From Thermococcus sp. (GTDB lineage Archaea > Methanobacteriota_B > Thermococci > Thermococcales > Thermococcaceae), in NCBI GenBank assembly GCA_015520705.1, contig WAPO01000097.1, forward strand, positions 1 to 44,355: 44,355 bases of DNA, written 5' to 3'. This document shows, one piece after another, positions 15,060 through 23,113 of the stretch. The position numbers were made by a program, and so were the translations under genes. The notes beneath the pieces were generated by a model that saw only the letters and a list, made by a program, of their open reading frames with translations, was not told the DNA's origin and ran no database searches. How positions within the stretch are numbered: position 1 is the stretch's first letter; the number at the start of each line of letters is the position of its first letter.

Positions 15060-15069
15060 CTTTTAAACC
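15060..15069 (-). promoter_or_regulatory. TATA box of rpl40e
   Basis: GGTTTAAAAG on the minus strand, about 41-50 bases before ATG 15019, just downstream of tRNA-Leu(TAA). Confidence 0.55.
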
Positions 15070-15074
15070 TTTGG

Positions 15075-15159
15075 TGCGGGGGACGGGATTCGAACCCGCG
15101 CAGCCCTGCGGCAGCGGATCTTAAGTCCGCCCCCTTTGGCCAGGCTCGGGCACCCCCGC
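15075..15159 (-). tRNA. tRNA-Leu(TAA)
   Basis: Class II tRNA with a long variable arm: acceptor GCGGGGG pairs with CCCCCGC, anticodon stem GCGGA/TCCGC encloses CTTAAGA, giving anticodon TAA. The T arm has TTCGAAT, discriminator A, CCA encoded at 15072-15074. Confidence 0.95.
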
Positions 15160-15180
15160 TCATGAATAAGCCCACTGGGG

Positions 15181-15193
15181 AAAATTAAAAAGG
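15181..15193 (-). promoter_or_regulatory. Promoter of tRNA-Leu(TAA)
   Basis: On the minus strand CCGAAACC (a BRE-like purine-rich block) is followed by TTTTTAATTTT, centred about 28 bases before the tRNA. The tRNA can therefore be made independently of rpsB. Confidence 0.55.
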
Positions 15194-15203
15194 TTTCGGT
15201 GGC

Positions 15204-15809
15204 TCAGGTTCTTATAATTCTCATTTCAAAGTCTTCAACAGGGATTTTGAAGTCCGCTCTGCTCTCGATTTCCTTTCTGTTGAAGAGCACTTCCCTTGCG
15301 AGTATCCAGTATATAAGTGCAAGGGCCTTTCTGCCTTTGTTGTTCGTTGGAATTGCCAGGTCAACGTAGCTGAGGAAGTTTTCCGTATCAACAAGGGCCA
15401 CTATGGGTATGCCTATCTCAACGGCCTCCTTAAGCGCTTGGTGATCAGCCCTCGGGTCGGTTACTATGAGAACATCCGGCTCCATAAAGTTCTTGACGGC
15501 AGGGTTCGTCATGGTTCCCGGAAGGAATCTCCCGGGGATGGCCTTTGCACCCGTAACCTCGCCGAACTTCTTGACAGGCTTCTGTCCGTAGAGCCTGACG
15601 CTCACCGCGAGGATGCTCTGCGGGTCGAACTTGGCCAGAAACTTTCCTGCAGTGCGAAGCCTCTCATCGGTCTTCCTGACATCAAGGACATAGAGTCCGT
15701 CCTGCCTCACCCTGTATATGAACTTTTTCATGTCCTTTGTTTTCTGCTGGGTTCCTATGTGTATTCCGGCAGCCAGATACTGGTCAAGCGGAACTAAATA
15801 TTCCTCCAT
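15204..15809 (-). CDS. rpsB: Ribosomal protein S2 (uS2)
   Basis: Small-subunit protein at the back of the 30S head-body junction. The 201-residue archaeal-length sequence shows [19 protein letters not shown] near the N-terminus and the conserved [11 protein letters not shown] and [17 protein letters not shown] segments. ATG 15809 is preferred to GTG 15818 because GGGGTGA spans the upstream codon. The upstream enolase-like gene stops inside that ribosome binding site, so translation is coupled. It is the last protein gene of the S13-S4-S11-RpoD-L18e-L13-S9-RpoN-RpoK block. Confidence 0.96.
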   Translation of the reverse strand: MEEYLVPLDQYLAAGIHIGTQQKTKDMKKFIYRVRQDGLYVLDVRKTDERLRTAGKFLAKFDPQSILAVSVRLYGQKPVKKFGEVTGAKAIPGRFLPGTMTNPAVKNFMEPDVLIVTDPRADHQALKEAVEIGIPIVALVDTENFLSYVDLAIPTNNKGRKALALIYWILAREVLFNRKEIESRADFKIPVEDFEMRIIRT

Positions 15810-15814
15810 TTCTT

Positions 15815-16846
15815 TCACCCCTCAAAGGTTATTATCCTTCCTCTTTCACCTAAATCCTCAGCGATTCTAATCAGCTCATTTATCTTGGCAAGTGAATCCC
15901 TGTGGAGCATCAGAGCGGGGCAGGTGAGCCCCACAGCCAGATGTGGCAGAGCCCCGTCTCCAGATTCAAACTTTGCTTCAGCCAAAATCGGAGTTATCCT
16001 CTCCGACTTGGCATCGTTCACCAGATTGTATAAGTCGGTGAGCGTGCCCAGATTTATCGGCTTTATGGAAAGCGCATTGTAGTAGCGCCTGTCCAGTATG
16101 TCCATCTCCTTGAACAGATACTCACCGTCTATAAAAACCCCGTGGGTTCCTGCAATCAGCTCAAGGAACAGCTCTTCATCCCCCATCGGTTTTATATACG
16201 CAATGTTGTTGTCCTCGACCAGATTGAGGACATCCTCCGTTTCAAGGGGCTTCTTCTGGATCACCCCTATGGCAATTTCAAGGCCGAGCTCGTCGCTTGC
16301 CTTTTCAGATGCCCTTGAGAGCCCCTCAAGTGAAGCCTTTTCTGCATGCTCCTCAACTTTCACGAGAGCATCTATTATGTCCGTGATCTCCATGAGATCC
16401 CTGACCATGAGGTAGTAGTCAAACATTTCATCGCTGGCAATGCTCATTATTGGAACCGGGAGCTCGGTTGTAAATGTGCCGCCAATGTAGCTGTAGAGGG
16501 GCAGTTTTTTGACGCTCGCAGCGGCCTTTGCCACGGCAACCGAGACTGCCAGGGCAGTGTTTGCACCTATGTGGCTCAGATCTTCGGTTCCATCAATCTC
16601 CCACAGGTAGCTGTCTATTATTTCCTGCTCCTGTGCGTCGAAGCCTATCAGCTCGGGCCCGATAATCTCATCAACCTCGCTAACAGCTCTGTGTGCTTCC
16701 GCAATGTAAAGTGAAGGGTTTTCATCCACTGGTGCGGCAAACCTTCCAAAGCCTGAGCTTGTTATCACGTCTACCTCAATGGAGTATCTGCCGCCCTTGA
16801 GGACAGCAACCCTTCCAATCACATTCTCTATTATTGTCATGGTCAT
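15815..16846 (-). CDS. Enolase-like protein with degenerate active site
   Basis: A 343-residue homologue of enolase embedded between rpoK and rpsB. True enolases have about 430 residues. The C-terminal barrel strand is recognisable ([16 protein letters not shown], retaining the lysine of KxNQIGT), but the catalytic SHRSGETED loop is replaced by EAKFESGDG and the KTGAP lysine region by MLHRDS. The mobile-loop and metal-ligand motifs are also not recognisable. Phosphoglycerate dehydration is therefore unlikely, and the genome should carry a separate genuine enolase. ATG 16846 overlaps the rpoK stop by one base (TGATG); ATG 16840 is an alternative. Cytoplasmic; function unknown, perhaps linked to translation by its operon. 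Confidence 0.8.
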   Translation of the reverse strand: MTMTIIENVIGRVAVLKGGRYSIEVDVITSSGFGRFAAPVDENPSLYIAEAHRAVSEVDEIIGPELIGFDAQEQEIIDSYLWEIDGTEDLSHIGANTALAVSVAVAKAAASVKKLPLYSYIGGTFTTELPVPIMSIASDEMFDYYLMVRDLMEITDIIDALVKVEEHAEKASLEGLSRASEKASDELGLEIAIGVIQKKPLETEDVLNLVEDNNIAYIKPMGDEELFLELIAGTHGVFIDGEYLFKEMDILDRRYYNALSIKPINLGTLTDLYNLVNDAKSERITPILAEAKFESGDGALPHLAVGLTCPALMLHRDSLAKINELIRIAEDLGERGRIITFEG

Positions 16847-17019
16847 CAACTCGGCCTTATCACCGTAATCGGGACGACACCCTTCTCGAACTCAAGCATG
16901 GCGGCGTCCAGAGGCGTTATGCCCTCCGGAACGTCTATGAGCACCGGCGCTCCCATGGCTATCTGCAGAGCCCTTGCCCCTATAATCCTCGCCTTTTCAA
17001 ACCGCGTATATCTGAACAT
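16846..17019 (-). CDS. rpoK: DNA-directed RNA polymerase subunit K (Rpb6/omega)
   Basis: Small assembly subunit of archaeal RNA polymerase, homologous to Rpb6 and bacterial omega. The 57-residue product has the family core [20 protein letters not shown] and the APVLIDVP turn. ATG 17019 follows GGTGATAAGT; an earlier in-frame start would read into the tRNA-Pro gene. It lies between tRNA-Pro and the enolase-like gene in the conserved rpoN-rpoK-eno-rpsB order of Euryarchaeota. Confidence 0.95.
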   Translation of the reverse strand: MFRYTRFEKARIIGARALQIAMGAPVLIDVPEGITPLDAAMLEFEKGVVPITVIRPS

Positions 17020-17057
17020 ACTTATCACCCGTTCCAGTCCAACCCATCCCATTATGG

Positions 17058-17132
17058 TGGGGCCGCCGGGATTTGAACCCGGGTCTCCGGCACCCCAAGC
17101 CGGGAGGATGGGCCAAGCTACCCCACGGCCCC
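17058..17132 (-). tRNA. tRNA-Pro(GGG)
   Basis: Acceptor GGGGCCG pairs with CGGCCCC, anticodon stem CCGGC/GCCGG encloses TTGGGGT, giving anticodon GGG. T arm TTCAAAT, discriminator A, CCA encoded at 17055-17057. It sits between rpoN and rpoK in the same direction. Only a weak TATA-like GTATATTG, at the end of rpoN, is at the right distance, so it may depend on the operon transcript. Confidence 0.95.
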
Positions 17133-17148
17133 CCAGAAATGTGGTTTT

Positions 17149-17346
17149 TCAATATACCCTGTATTTCATTATGTCATCGATCAGCTCGACATGGCTGAGG
17201 AGCGTTCTCCTGCAGCAGTATCTCTCAATCCCGAGGTCATCAAGCACCTTCTCGGGGTCTTCCCCCTGCTCAACCCTCTCCTTAAAGATGTAGTATTTAT
17301 CACCGATCACTTTTCCGCATGTGAAGCATCTTACGGGCACTATCAC
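17149..17346 (-). CDS. rpoN: DNA-directed RNA polymerase subunit N (Rpb10)
   Basis: Zinc-binding assembly subunit of RNA polymerase that contacts subunits D and L. The 65-residue product has the family signature VRCFTCGK near the N-terminus and YCCRR near residue 43, the atypical CX2C/CC zinc site. GTG 17346 is chosen because GGTGATCTG precedes it and it gives the canonical [10 protein letters not shown] start. The upstream neighbour is rpsI and the next gene is tRNA-Pro. Confidence 0.95.
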   Translation of the reverse strand: MIVPVRCFTCGKVIGDKYYIFKERVEQGEDPEKVLDDLGIERYCCRRTLLSHVELIDDIMKYRVY

Positions 17347-17391
17347 CCAGATCACCTTCTCAAACTTTCAAAGGAAATTAAACGAAAGCAG

Positions 17392-17799
17392 TCAGCGGTA
17401 GGATTTCTGCCTCTTGGCCCTCGGGCCCTTTGTTGATCTGTTCGGCTTGTGGGGTTCTGTTCTCCTTGAATCCCCAACGAGCATTGTTCTGTCATACTTC
17501 ACGAACTTGTCCTTCAGGTTCATGTCGTTTGTCCACTCAATGAGAGCCCTTGCTATGGCAACCCTCGCTGCTTCGGCCTGTCCCATGATTCCTCCGCCTT
17601 CCACCTTGACATCTATATCGACCTTGCCCACTATCTCCTCACCGGCAAGGATGAGCGGCTCCATGATGGTGAATCTTATCATCTCTGGCTCAATGATCTC
17701 AACGGGCTTGTGGTTGACCCTGACTCTTCCTTTTCCCTCTCTTATGGTGGCTCTCGCAACAGCTGTTTTTCTCTTTCCGGATGTCTGGATAACCTTCAT
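17392..17799 (-). CDS. rpsI: Ribosomal protein S9 (uS9)
   Basis: Small-subunit protein whose C-terminal tail reaches the decoding P site. The 135-residue sequence shows [20 protein letters not shown] at the N-terminus, [19 protein letters not shown] in the middle, and the conserved basic tail ending [15 protein letters not shown] 17799 follows GAGGTGATAGAA. It lies 10 bases after rplM, the order found in nearly all organisms. Confidence 0.97.
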   Translation of the reverse strand: MKVIQTSGKRKTAVARATIREGKGRVRVNHKPVEIIEPEMIRFTIMEPLILAGEEIVGKVDIDVKVEGGGIMGQAEAARVAIARALIEWTNDMNLKDKFVKYDRTMLVGDSRRTEPHKPNRSTKGPRAKRQKSYR

Positions 17800-17809
17800 T
17801 TCTATCACC

Positions 17810-18238
17810 TCAGAACTTTCCACCGAGGAATCTGGCAACCTCTTCAATAGTAACGTATTTCGGCGTTGCCAGCCTTGACATGTGGGCTTCCATTATCGTC
17901 TCGAACTCCTTTCCTTCAAACTCCCTTGGAACTCCTGCATATACTCTAAGCTTTTTAAAAGCTCTCCTTCCCCTGTTGGTTTTCCACGGGAGCATTCCCC
18001 TTATTGCCCTTCTGACTATCTCGTCGCTTCTCTTTGGGTAGAACGGACCTCTTCTCGGGTTTGTCCTGGTTCTCAGCTCGGTTCTCTGCTTGAACTTTGC
18101 AAAGATGTCCTCCCTGTTCCCCGTAATGATGGCCTTCTCGGCGTTGACTATGACGACCTCCTCGCCCTCAAGGAGCATCCTGGCAACCTTTGAAGCAAGC
18201 CTTCCAAGGATCAAACCTTCAGCGTTAATTATCCTCAT
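17810..18238 (-). CDS. rplM: Ribosomal protein L13 (uL13)
   Basis: Large-subunit protein that binds 23S rRNA early in assembly. The 142-residue sequence shows [20 protein letters not shown], then [20 protein letters not shown], typical of archaeal L13. ATG 18238 follows GGAGTGATGGCT; the upstream GTG 18247 and ATG 18244 lie inside that site. The ribosome binding site overlaps the end of rpl18e. Confidence 0.96.
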   Translation of the reverse strand: MRIINAEGLILGRLASKVARMLLEGEEVVIVNAEKAIITGNREDIFAKFKQRTELRTRTNPRRGPFYPKRSDEIVRRAIRGMLPWKTNRGRRAFKKLRVYAGVPREFEGKEFETIMEAHMSRLATPKYVTIEEVARFLGGKF

Positions 18239-18243
18239 AGCCA

Positions 18244-18606
18244 TCACTCCATTATAATTACTCCACTACCCTTGGGGTTTCTCTCAATGAGCTCCTCAAT
18301 CGTTATTGCCTCGCCACCAGCTTCTACTATCTTCTCTCTGGCCTTTTCACTGAACTTCCATGCCGCAACTGTAACCCTGTGCTCAAGCTTTCCTGCACCA
18401 AGGACGCTTCCCGGGACGATGACTGTGTCGCCCTCCTTTGTGTGCCTGTTTATCCTGCTGATGTTTACCTCGGCTCTCCGTCTCCTTGGCCTCTCAAGAC
18501 GCCAGGCGATGTCCTTCCATATCTTTACTCCTTCCTCATTTGATTTTTTCCTGAGATAGCGAATGAGCCTTCTCAGATTAATATCAGTCGGACCTGTCCT
18601 CTTCAT
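18244..18606 (-). CDS. rpl18e: Ribosomal protein L18e (eL18)
   Basis: Archaeal/eukaryotic large-subunit protein related to L15. The 120-residue sequence begins [20 protein letters not shown] and has [20 protein letters not shown], the family signature. ATG 18606 follows GGAGGAATGCTC; the ATG six bases earlier is too close to the site. It is the first protein gene after tRNA-Leu(CAG), and its stop region overlaps the L13 ribosome binding site. Confidence 0.95.
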   Translation of the reverse strand: MKRTGPTDINLRRLIRYLRKKSNEEGVKIWKDIAWRLERPRRRRAEVNISRINRHTKEGDTVIVPGSVLGAGKLEHRVTVAAWKFSEKAREKIVEAGGEAITIEELIERNPKGSGVIIME

Positions 18607-18656
18607 GAGCATTCCTCCTAAATTTCTCGCACCGAGGGACGGGGTGATCATTATGG

Positions 18657-18741
18657 TGCGGGGGCGGGGATTTGAACCCCGGAACCCCTACGGGACGGGA
18701 CCCTGAATCCCGCGCCTTTGACCAGGCTCGGCAACCCCCGC
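18657..18741 (-). tRNA. tRNA-Leu(CAG) directly abutting the rpoD stop codon
   Basis: Class II tRNA: acceptor GCGGGGG pairs with CCCCCGC, anticodon stem CGGGA/TCCCG encloses TTCAGGG, giving anticodon CAG. Discriminator A and encoded CCA at 18654-18656. The rpoD TGA ends at 18742, so there is no spacer between the stop codon and the mature tRNA 5' end. Confidence 0.95.
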
Positions 18742-19518
18742 TCAGACGGCTAATTTATGAAGCTCGTTTATAAACCTATCGCTCTTCCTCATCAGGATTT
18801 TGAGAGCTATGGACACCATTTCCTCAACAGGGAGTTCTCCATTGCTTTCTACCGTGAACACAAATGTATCCGGCACAACCTCTTCTTTTATCAGAGTTCC
18901 TCTGTAGGTATCAAATTCCCTCGGGAAATAAAAGCTCTTGTAGGTCGTTATTACAAGCTCTTCATCTGTCTCCTCAACAGGCAGTTTTCTCCTTTCTGCA
19001 AGTTTTTTGAGCTTCTTCCATTCGGGAATTTCCTTGCTGACGTGTATCCGGGTTAGATATTTGTAGTATGCATATCCCGGTTGCCATTTAGCGTGATCCT
19101 TGCCCCTGCCGAGCTTTGCATAGGCGTTGAGCGTAACCTTCTGACCTTCAGCCAGCTTGACTATGGGAATGTTGGGATTAGCTGGCGTTATATCAGGATC
19201 GTCGCTCTTCAAGTCCCCTGAATAGACCATTCCCGGCCCTTCAGATTCAAGGCTCAGGGTTACGGTATATTCATCAAGCTCAAGGGCATCAAGCTCAAAC
19301 CTATCAACGGGAGTTTTCAAGGGGATCATGGCCAGTCTGTGGGCGATAATCTCATCGAAGAGTGCGGAGTCATTTTCAAAGAATTCAACTTCATCCACGG
19401 CAAATGTGGGGACATCCCCGATTATGGCCCTTCTCAGGGCGTTTGCGAATGTATGACTTACCCCCTTAAGGACAAAACGAATTGAATCCTCCCTTTTTTC
19501 GAGAATTTCAACTTCCAT
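18742..19518 (-). CDS. rpoD: DNA-directed RNA polymerase subunit D (Rpb3/alpha-like)
   Basis: Platform subunit that nucleates RNA polymerase assembly with L, N and P. The 258-residue sequence has the alpha-type dimerisation core [20 protein letters not shown] near residues 20-39 and [17 protein letters not shown] near the end. It contains no cysteines, so unlike some archaeal D subunits it cannot carry Fe-S clusters. ATG 19518 follows GGTGAGAAAA. The final codons contain a TATA box for the downstream tRNA-Leu, and the stop codon touches that tRNA. The name refers to archaeal subunit D, not bacterial sigma. Confidence 0.97.
   Translation of the reverse strand: MEVEILEKREDSIRFVLKGVSHTFANALRRAIIGDVPTFAVDEVEFFENDSALFDEIIAHRLAMIPLKTPVDRFELDALELDEYTVTLSLESEGPGMVYSGDLKSDDPDITPANPNIPIVKLAEGQKVTLNAYAKLGRGKDHAKWQPGYAYYKYLTRIHVSKEIPEWKKLKKLAERRKLPVEETDEELVITTYKSFYFPREFDTYRGTLIKEEVVPDTFVFTVESNGELPVEEMVSIALKILMRKSDRFINELHKLAV
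18766..18775 (-). promoter_or_regulatory. TATA box of tRNA-Leu(CAG) inside rpoD
   Basis: The palindromic GTTTATAAAC lies in the last codons of rpoD, centred 29 bases upstream of the tRNA 5' end, the exact archaeal spacing. Confidence 0.65.
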
Positions 19519-19550
19519 TTTTCTCACCAAAAAAGAAGTTTTGGAAGGGA

Positions 19551-19973
19551 TCAGACTCTCCTGCCCCTTCTGCCGCCCTTGGGTCTTGTTCCGTCGTGCG
19601 GAATCGGTGTAACGTCCTCCACACGGCCTATCCTGAGACCAGCTCTGGCCAAAGCCCTGATGGCCGCCTGAGCACCCGGTCCTGGGGACTTGCTCTTGCT
19701 CCCTCCAGGGGCTCTAACTTTGATGTGCACCCCTGTGAATCCCTTCTCCATGGCCTCTTCAGCAGCCCTCTTTGCGGCTATCATGGCGGCATAGGGGGAC
19801 GGCTCATCCCTGTCGGCCTTGACCACCATACCACCGCTCCATCTGGAAACTGTTTCGGCCCCTGTAAGGTCTGTGATGTGTATTATTGTATTGTTGTAGC
19901 TGGAGTATATGTGCGCAACTCCCCACTTCTCTCTCTTCCTGAGGTTAATCTTGGTCTGAGTGTCTTCGCTCAT
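19551..19973 (-). CDS. rpsK: Ribosomal protein S11 (uS11)
   Basis: Platform protein of the small subunit near the mRNA exit. The 140-residue sequence shows [38 protein letters not shown] and the C-terminal [22 protein letters not shown] 19973 overlaps the S4 stop codon by four bases (ATGA), so translation is coupled. Order S13-S4-S11-RpoD is the archaeal alpha-operon equivalent. Confidence 0.97.
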   Translation of the reverse strand: MSEDTQTKINLRKREKWGVAHIYSSYNNTIIHITDLTGAETVSRWSGGMVVKADRDEPSPYAAMIAAKRAAEEAMEKGFTGVHIKVRAPGGSKSKSPGPGAQAAIRALARAGLRIGRVEDVTPIPHDGTRPKGGRRGRRV

Positions 19974-20509
19974 TGCGCCTCACCTCTAGCCTGTTCAATA
20001 ACCATTCTCTCCGGGTGGCTCTCCCTTGTGAATGGAGAGTTCTTTGAGTAGGTTATGCCGCTTTCCTCCTCCTTAAGGACAAGATAGCTCGGTGATCTTA
20101 CGACCTGACCTGCGACTTCTATGTGTCCGTGGACAATGAGCTGTCTTGCCTGCTTGATTGTTCTTGCAAGCCCCTTCTTGAAGACCATGGTCTGAAGTCT
20201 CCTCTCAAGGATGTCCTCAAGGGTAAGCGAGAGGACATCATCAAGGGCTGCACCCTGTGGAAGGAGACCGAGCCTCACAAGTCTCTGGAGGAGCTGTCCT
20301 CTCTCCACTTCAGCCTGTTTTCCTCTTGCCGCGAGAAGCCTTCTGGCTCTTCTTCTGAACTCCTTGAGCTGGGTTTCGTGCTTCCAGAGCTCTTTCTTGT
20401 TCTTAAGGGCATACTTCCTCATCAGAACCCTTTCGCTGTCAAGCCTCTCCTTAATCCATGGATGAGAGGGAGTCTCATACCTCTTTCTCTGCCTCTTGGG
20501 GTCTCCCAT
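19970..20509 (-). CDS. rpsD: Ribosomal protein S4 (uS4)
   Basis: Primary 16S rRNA-binding protein. The 179-residue archaeal sequence begins [18 protein letters not shown] and has the S4 RNA-binding fold around [20 protein letters not shown] followed by [23 protein letters not shown] 20509 has a GAGGTGATGTAA-type site in the preceding gap. It is ten bases after rpsM and overlaps rpsK. Confidence 0.97.
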   Translation of the reverse strand: MGDPKRQRKRYETPSHPWIKERLDSERVLMRKYALKNKKELWKHETQLKEFRRRARRLLAARGKQAEVERGQLLQRLVRLGLLPQGAALDDVLSLTLEDILERRLQTMVFKKGLARTIKQARQLIVHGHIEVAGQVVRSPSYLVLKEEESGITYSKNSPFTRESHPERMVIEQARGEAQ

Positions 20510-20519
20510 TTACATCACC

Positions 20520-20969
20520 TCACTTCTTTCTTCTGCTAACACCCAGCGTGGCTCCGTGCCTGAAGTTTGACCTTGTTCTCTGTCCCCTCATGGGAAGACC
20601 GAGCTCGTGTCTGATTCCTCTGTAGGCTCTTATGCGCCTGAGCCTGTTGACATCCTCACGCCATGCCATGACGAGCTTGGCCGTGATGAGGTGCTTGTCA
20701 AGGCCTGTCTCGTAGTCCTTCGGTCTATTGACTGCCCAAGCTGGAATTCCATGCTTGACTGGATTGGAAAGTATCTCCTCTATTTTCTTGACCTGATCCT
20801 CGGTTAGATAACCTGCTTTCATATAGGGGTCAATTCCTGCAACCCTGAGCACCATTGTTGCAAAGTTTATTCCTATTCCCCGTATTCCTGTGAGCGCCCA
20901 TCTGAGCTGTTTATTTCCGTTTAAATCAACACCTGCTACACGCACTATGTGCCTGAAATTGTCCGTCAT
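20520..20969 (-). CDS. rpsM: Ribosomal protein S13 (uS13)
   Basis: Head protein of the small subunit contacting the large subunit and tRNA. The 149-residue sequence shows [20 protein letters not shown] (helix-turn-helix-like region) and the basic [20 protein letters not shown] tail. ATG 20969 is preceded by GGAGGTG at suitable distance. No TATA box is seen in the 43 bases between it and tRNA-Ser, so it appears to be on the same transcript as the RsmC-like gene and tRNA-Ser. Confidence 0.97.
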   Translation of the reverse strand: MTDNFRHIVRVAGVDLNGNKQLRWALTGIRGIGINFATMVLRVAGIDPYMKAGYLTEDQVKKIEEILSNPVKHGIPAWAVNRPKDYETGLDKHLITAKLVMAWREDVNRLRRIRAYRGIRHELGLPMRGQRTRSNFRHGATLGVSRRKK

Positions 20970-21012
20970 TACGAATACACCTCCAAAGACTCAATCCTCT
21001 GCAGGATTTTGG

Positions 21013-21097
21013 CGCCGGGACGGGGATTTGAACCCCGGTGGGCAGGACGCCCACGGGCTCTCAAGGCCCGCGCCATCCCAGGCTAGGCGATCCCGGC
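21013..21097 (-). tRNA. tRNA-Ser(TGA), overlapping a coding region
   Basis: Class II tRNA: acceptor GCCGGGA pairs with TCCCGGC, anticodon stem CGGGC/GCCCG encloses CTTGAGA, giving anticodon TGA; a long variable arm and discriminator G fit serine. CCA is encoded at 21010-21012. Its first 15 bases are also the last four codons and stop of the upstream methyltransferase gene. No TATA box is seen at the proper distance. Confidence 0.95.
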
Positions 21098-21670
21098 ATA
21101 CACTCTGTAACCAGAGCCTTTCGCCAGCTCTCTCACTTCGGCGAAGTTCTCCTCCATTAAGCCCTTAATATATTTTGCGCCCTGCTTCGTTTTAATCACG
21201 AGCTGAAGCAGGCCTTCATCGTGAAGATGCCTGGGAGCATTTATAACTATTTCCCTCAGGATTTCCTTGCCAGCATGCACTGGGGGATTTGTTATTATGC
21301 TGTGGAACTTCTCGCCTCTCACAGGCTCGTAGAGGCTCCCCCATCTCACCTCTGCGTTCTTAACGCCGTTGATTTTTAAATTTTTCTTTGCAATCTGGAT
21401 GGCCCTTCTGTTCACGTCAGTCATAATGACATATCTCACAAAACGGGAAGCAGTAATGCCCACCGCCCCGTAGCCGCAGCCGAGGTCGAGGATTTTCCAG
21501 CGTTCATCAAGTATCATGCTCTCTATTAGCAGCTCTGTTCCGCGGTCGAGCTTTCCGAAGGAGAAGACTCCGCTGGCGGTTATAAACCTAAAGCGCTCTC
21601 CCCTGATCATGACCTCAATGGTCTTCGTTCTCAGCGGAACGTCCGGCTCTTCTGAGTAGTAGTGGTCCAT
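21083..21670 (-). CDS. RsmC-like class I methyltransferase
   Basis: A 195-residue SAM-dependent methyltransferase of the RsmC/small-domain type that methylates guanine N2 or other exocyclic amines in RNA. Motif I is ILDLGCGYGAVG (about residues 59-70), acidic motif II is MTDVNRRA, and the catalytic NPP motif appears as IITNPPVHAG (about 123-132). The rRNA or tRNA target is inferred only from context with Cbf5. ATG 21670 overlaps the cbf5 stop by one base (TGATG); ATG 21673 is an alternative. The last four residues (AGIA) and the stop are encoded by the 5' end of tRNA-Ser, an unusual arrangement. Confidence 0.85.
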   Translation of the reverse strand: MDHYYSEEPDVPLRTKTIEVMIRGERFRFITASGVFSFGKLDRGTELLIESMILDERWKILDLGCGYGAVGITASRFVRYVIMTDVNRRAIQIAKKNLKINGVKNAEVRWGSLYEPVRGEKFHSIITNPPVHAGKEILREIVINAPRHLHDEGLLQLVIKTKQGAKYIKGLMEENFAEVRELAKGSGYRVYAGIA

Positions 21671-22686
21671 CATTCCCTCTCCTTCCATAGTTTGGGGTAC
21701 CACTCTCTCGGCATGAAGACCTTATCAACGTCAACGGCTATGCCCTTGTTCTTCGTCAGCATCTCTTGGGTATTCATCTTGGCCTTTCCGAGGGCAACTA
21801 ACTCATCCTTAAGGGTCATCACCGCGACGAGGTCACCCCTCTTGATGCCCTTATTGAGCTTGACTATGCCCGGAACGGCCAGGTCGGCGCCGTGGGTAAC
21901 AGCGGCAACAGCTGAATCCCTAATCCAAACTTTAGGAAGGTGCTCTACCGCCTTCTCCATTGGCTGAATTGCTTTACGGAAGTAGTCCTCTATTCCGTCC
22001 TCCTTCCAGAAGTGGTAGTAGTCGAGGAGGTCGTGGAGCGTTACCAGTGTTTCATCCTCCTTGAAGGGACCGCTTCTGGTTCTTCTTAACTCGGCCATAT
22101 GAGCCCCGACTCCGAGGGCCAGACCCAGGTGGTGGATGAGCGAACGGATGTAGGTTCCTGCCTCAACCCCAACGCGGAAGAGCACGTCCTTGCCATCGAT
22201 TTCCAGAATTTCAATGTAGTAAACCTTCCTCGTCCTCAGCCTTCTCTTGACCGCGCTCCTCAGCGGCGGCCTCTGGATTATCTCGCCCTCGAACTCCTTC
22301 ATAACGGCCCTTATCCTCTGCTCAGGAACCTCGCCGTGGAGGTGCATTAAAGCGACGTATTCCTTTCCCGCTGGCAAAAGCGCCTGAACTACCCTCGCTG
22401 CTCTCTCCAGTGCAACCGGAAGGACACCGCTGACCTTGGGGTCGAGCGTCCCGCCGTGGCCGGCCTTACTGAGGTTGAAGAGCCGTTTAATCCACGCGAC
22501 CACCTCGTGGCTTGTCGGTCCAGGTGGCTTGTCGAGGTTGATTATCCCAAACTGCATGTGCATCTCCATGGACCTCCTCTCAGGCGGGAAGCCCCACTTC
22601 GGGTTGGTCTCAGCCTTATCGTCCCTGATCAGGATCTCTCGCTTTATGTCCGCCGGAAGAATTCTTCTAACTTCGTCCCTCACCAT
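21670..22686 (-). CDS. cbf5: tRNA/rRNA pseudouridine synthase Cbf5 (TruB family)
   Basis: Catalytic subunit of the archaeal H/ACA ribonucleoprotein (with Nop10, Gar1 and L7Ae), making guide-directed pseudouridines in rRNA and also U55 in tRNA. The 338-residue sequence has INLDKPPGPTSHEVV, the catalytic GGTLDPKVSGVLPVAL motif with its aspartate (about residues 77-92), and a C-terminal PUA domain from about residue 250 (VWIRDSAVAAVTHGADLAVP). ATG 22686 follows GGTGATGCTC. It has its own TATA box and heads the unit with the RsmC-like gene. This two-gene segment looks more G+C-rich than its neighbours. Confidence 0.96.
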   Translation of the reverse strand: MVRDEVRRILPADIKREILIRDDKAETNPKWGFPPERRSMEMHMQFGIINLDKPPGPTSHEVVAWIKRLFNLSKAGHGGTLDPKVSGVLPVALERAARVVQALLPAGKEYVALMHLHGEVPEQRIRAVMKEFEGEIIQRPPLRSAVKRRLRTRKVYYIEILEIDGKDVLFRVGVEAGTYIRSLIHHLGLALGVGAHMAELRRTRSGPFKEDETLVTLHDLLDYYHFWKEDGIEDYFRKAIQPMEKAVEHLPKVWIRDSAVAAVTHGADLAVPGIVKLNKGIKRGDLVAVMTLKDELVALGKAKMNTQEMLTKNKGIAVDVDKVFMPREWYPKLWKERE

Positions 22687-22735
22687 GAGCATCACCCAAT
22701 GATTGTTATGAGTATGTAAGAATCTCCAAACTTCG

Positions 22736-22745
22736 CTTTATAAAG
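22736..22745 (-). promoter_or_regulatory. TATA box of cbf5
   Basis: CTTTATAAAG, about 50-59 bases before ATG 22686 on the minus strand. Confidence 0.55.
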
Positions 22746-22844
22746 TTGCTCTCAAAATTTAAGCTTGTGATCAGTGATTAAGGTTATCAAAGGATGTTAA
22801 ACATAAAAAATTGTAACAGTGCGTTAAAACATGACTAAAGATAC

Positions 22845-22860
22845 AGGGGCAGAAGCCCCT
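22845..22860 (-). terminator. Hairpin immediately after rpl14e
   Basis: On the minus strand AGGGGC-TTCT-GCCCCT forms a 6-bp stem directly after the L14e stop; a run of six T residues follows about 40 bases later. It probably marks the end of the adk-to-rpl14e transcript, though archaeal termination depends more on T runs than on hairpins. Confidence 0.35.
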
Positions 22861-23112
22861 TCAGGCTAAGCTGATTCCAGCCTGCTCAAGAGCGGCTTTG
22901 ACGGCATCGTCGTCAGCACCGCGTTCGATCTTGACCTTCTCCGGAAGGGGCTCAAGGTGCTTTATGTTCATCCTTCTCCTCTTCACCTTGTTCAGGCCAG
23001 CGCCTGTGACGAGGACGAAGTTCCTGTCTATGAGGTCAACGACGACAACCTTCTCTCCGGCCCTCCTTCCGGCTATAACGACTGCAAGCCTTCCAACTTC
23101 AATTGCAGGCAT
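22861..23112 (-). CDS. rpl14e: Ribosomal protein L14e (eL14)
   Basis: Archaeal/eukaryotic large-subunit protein with a KOW-like beta barrel. The 83-residue product begins [20 protein letters not shown] and has [20 protein letters not shown], typical of the family. ATG 23112 follows GGAGGTGGAATGAA, a ribosome binding site located in the last codons of cmk. It is the last gene of the unit that starts at adkA and is followed by a hairpin. Confidence 0.94.
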   Translation of the reverse strand: MPAIEVGRLAVVIAGRRAGEKVVVVDLIDRNFVLVTGAGLNKVKRRRMNIKHLEPLPEKVKIERGADDDAVKAALEQAGISLA

Positions 23113-23113
23113 T

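Noticed and set aside
16898-17293. Plus-strand frame giving [15 protein letters not shown]
   Set aside because: It is the antisense of tRNA-Pro and rpoN/rpoK, not a gene.
20890-21168. Plus-strand frame giving RRDGDLNPGGQDAHG
   Set aside because: It is the antisense of tRNA-Ser and the ends of rpsM and the methyltransferase gene.
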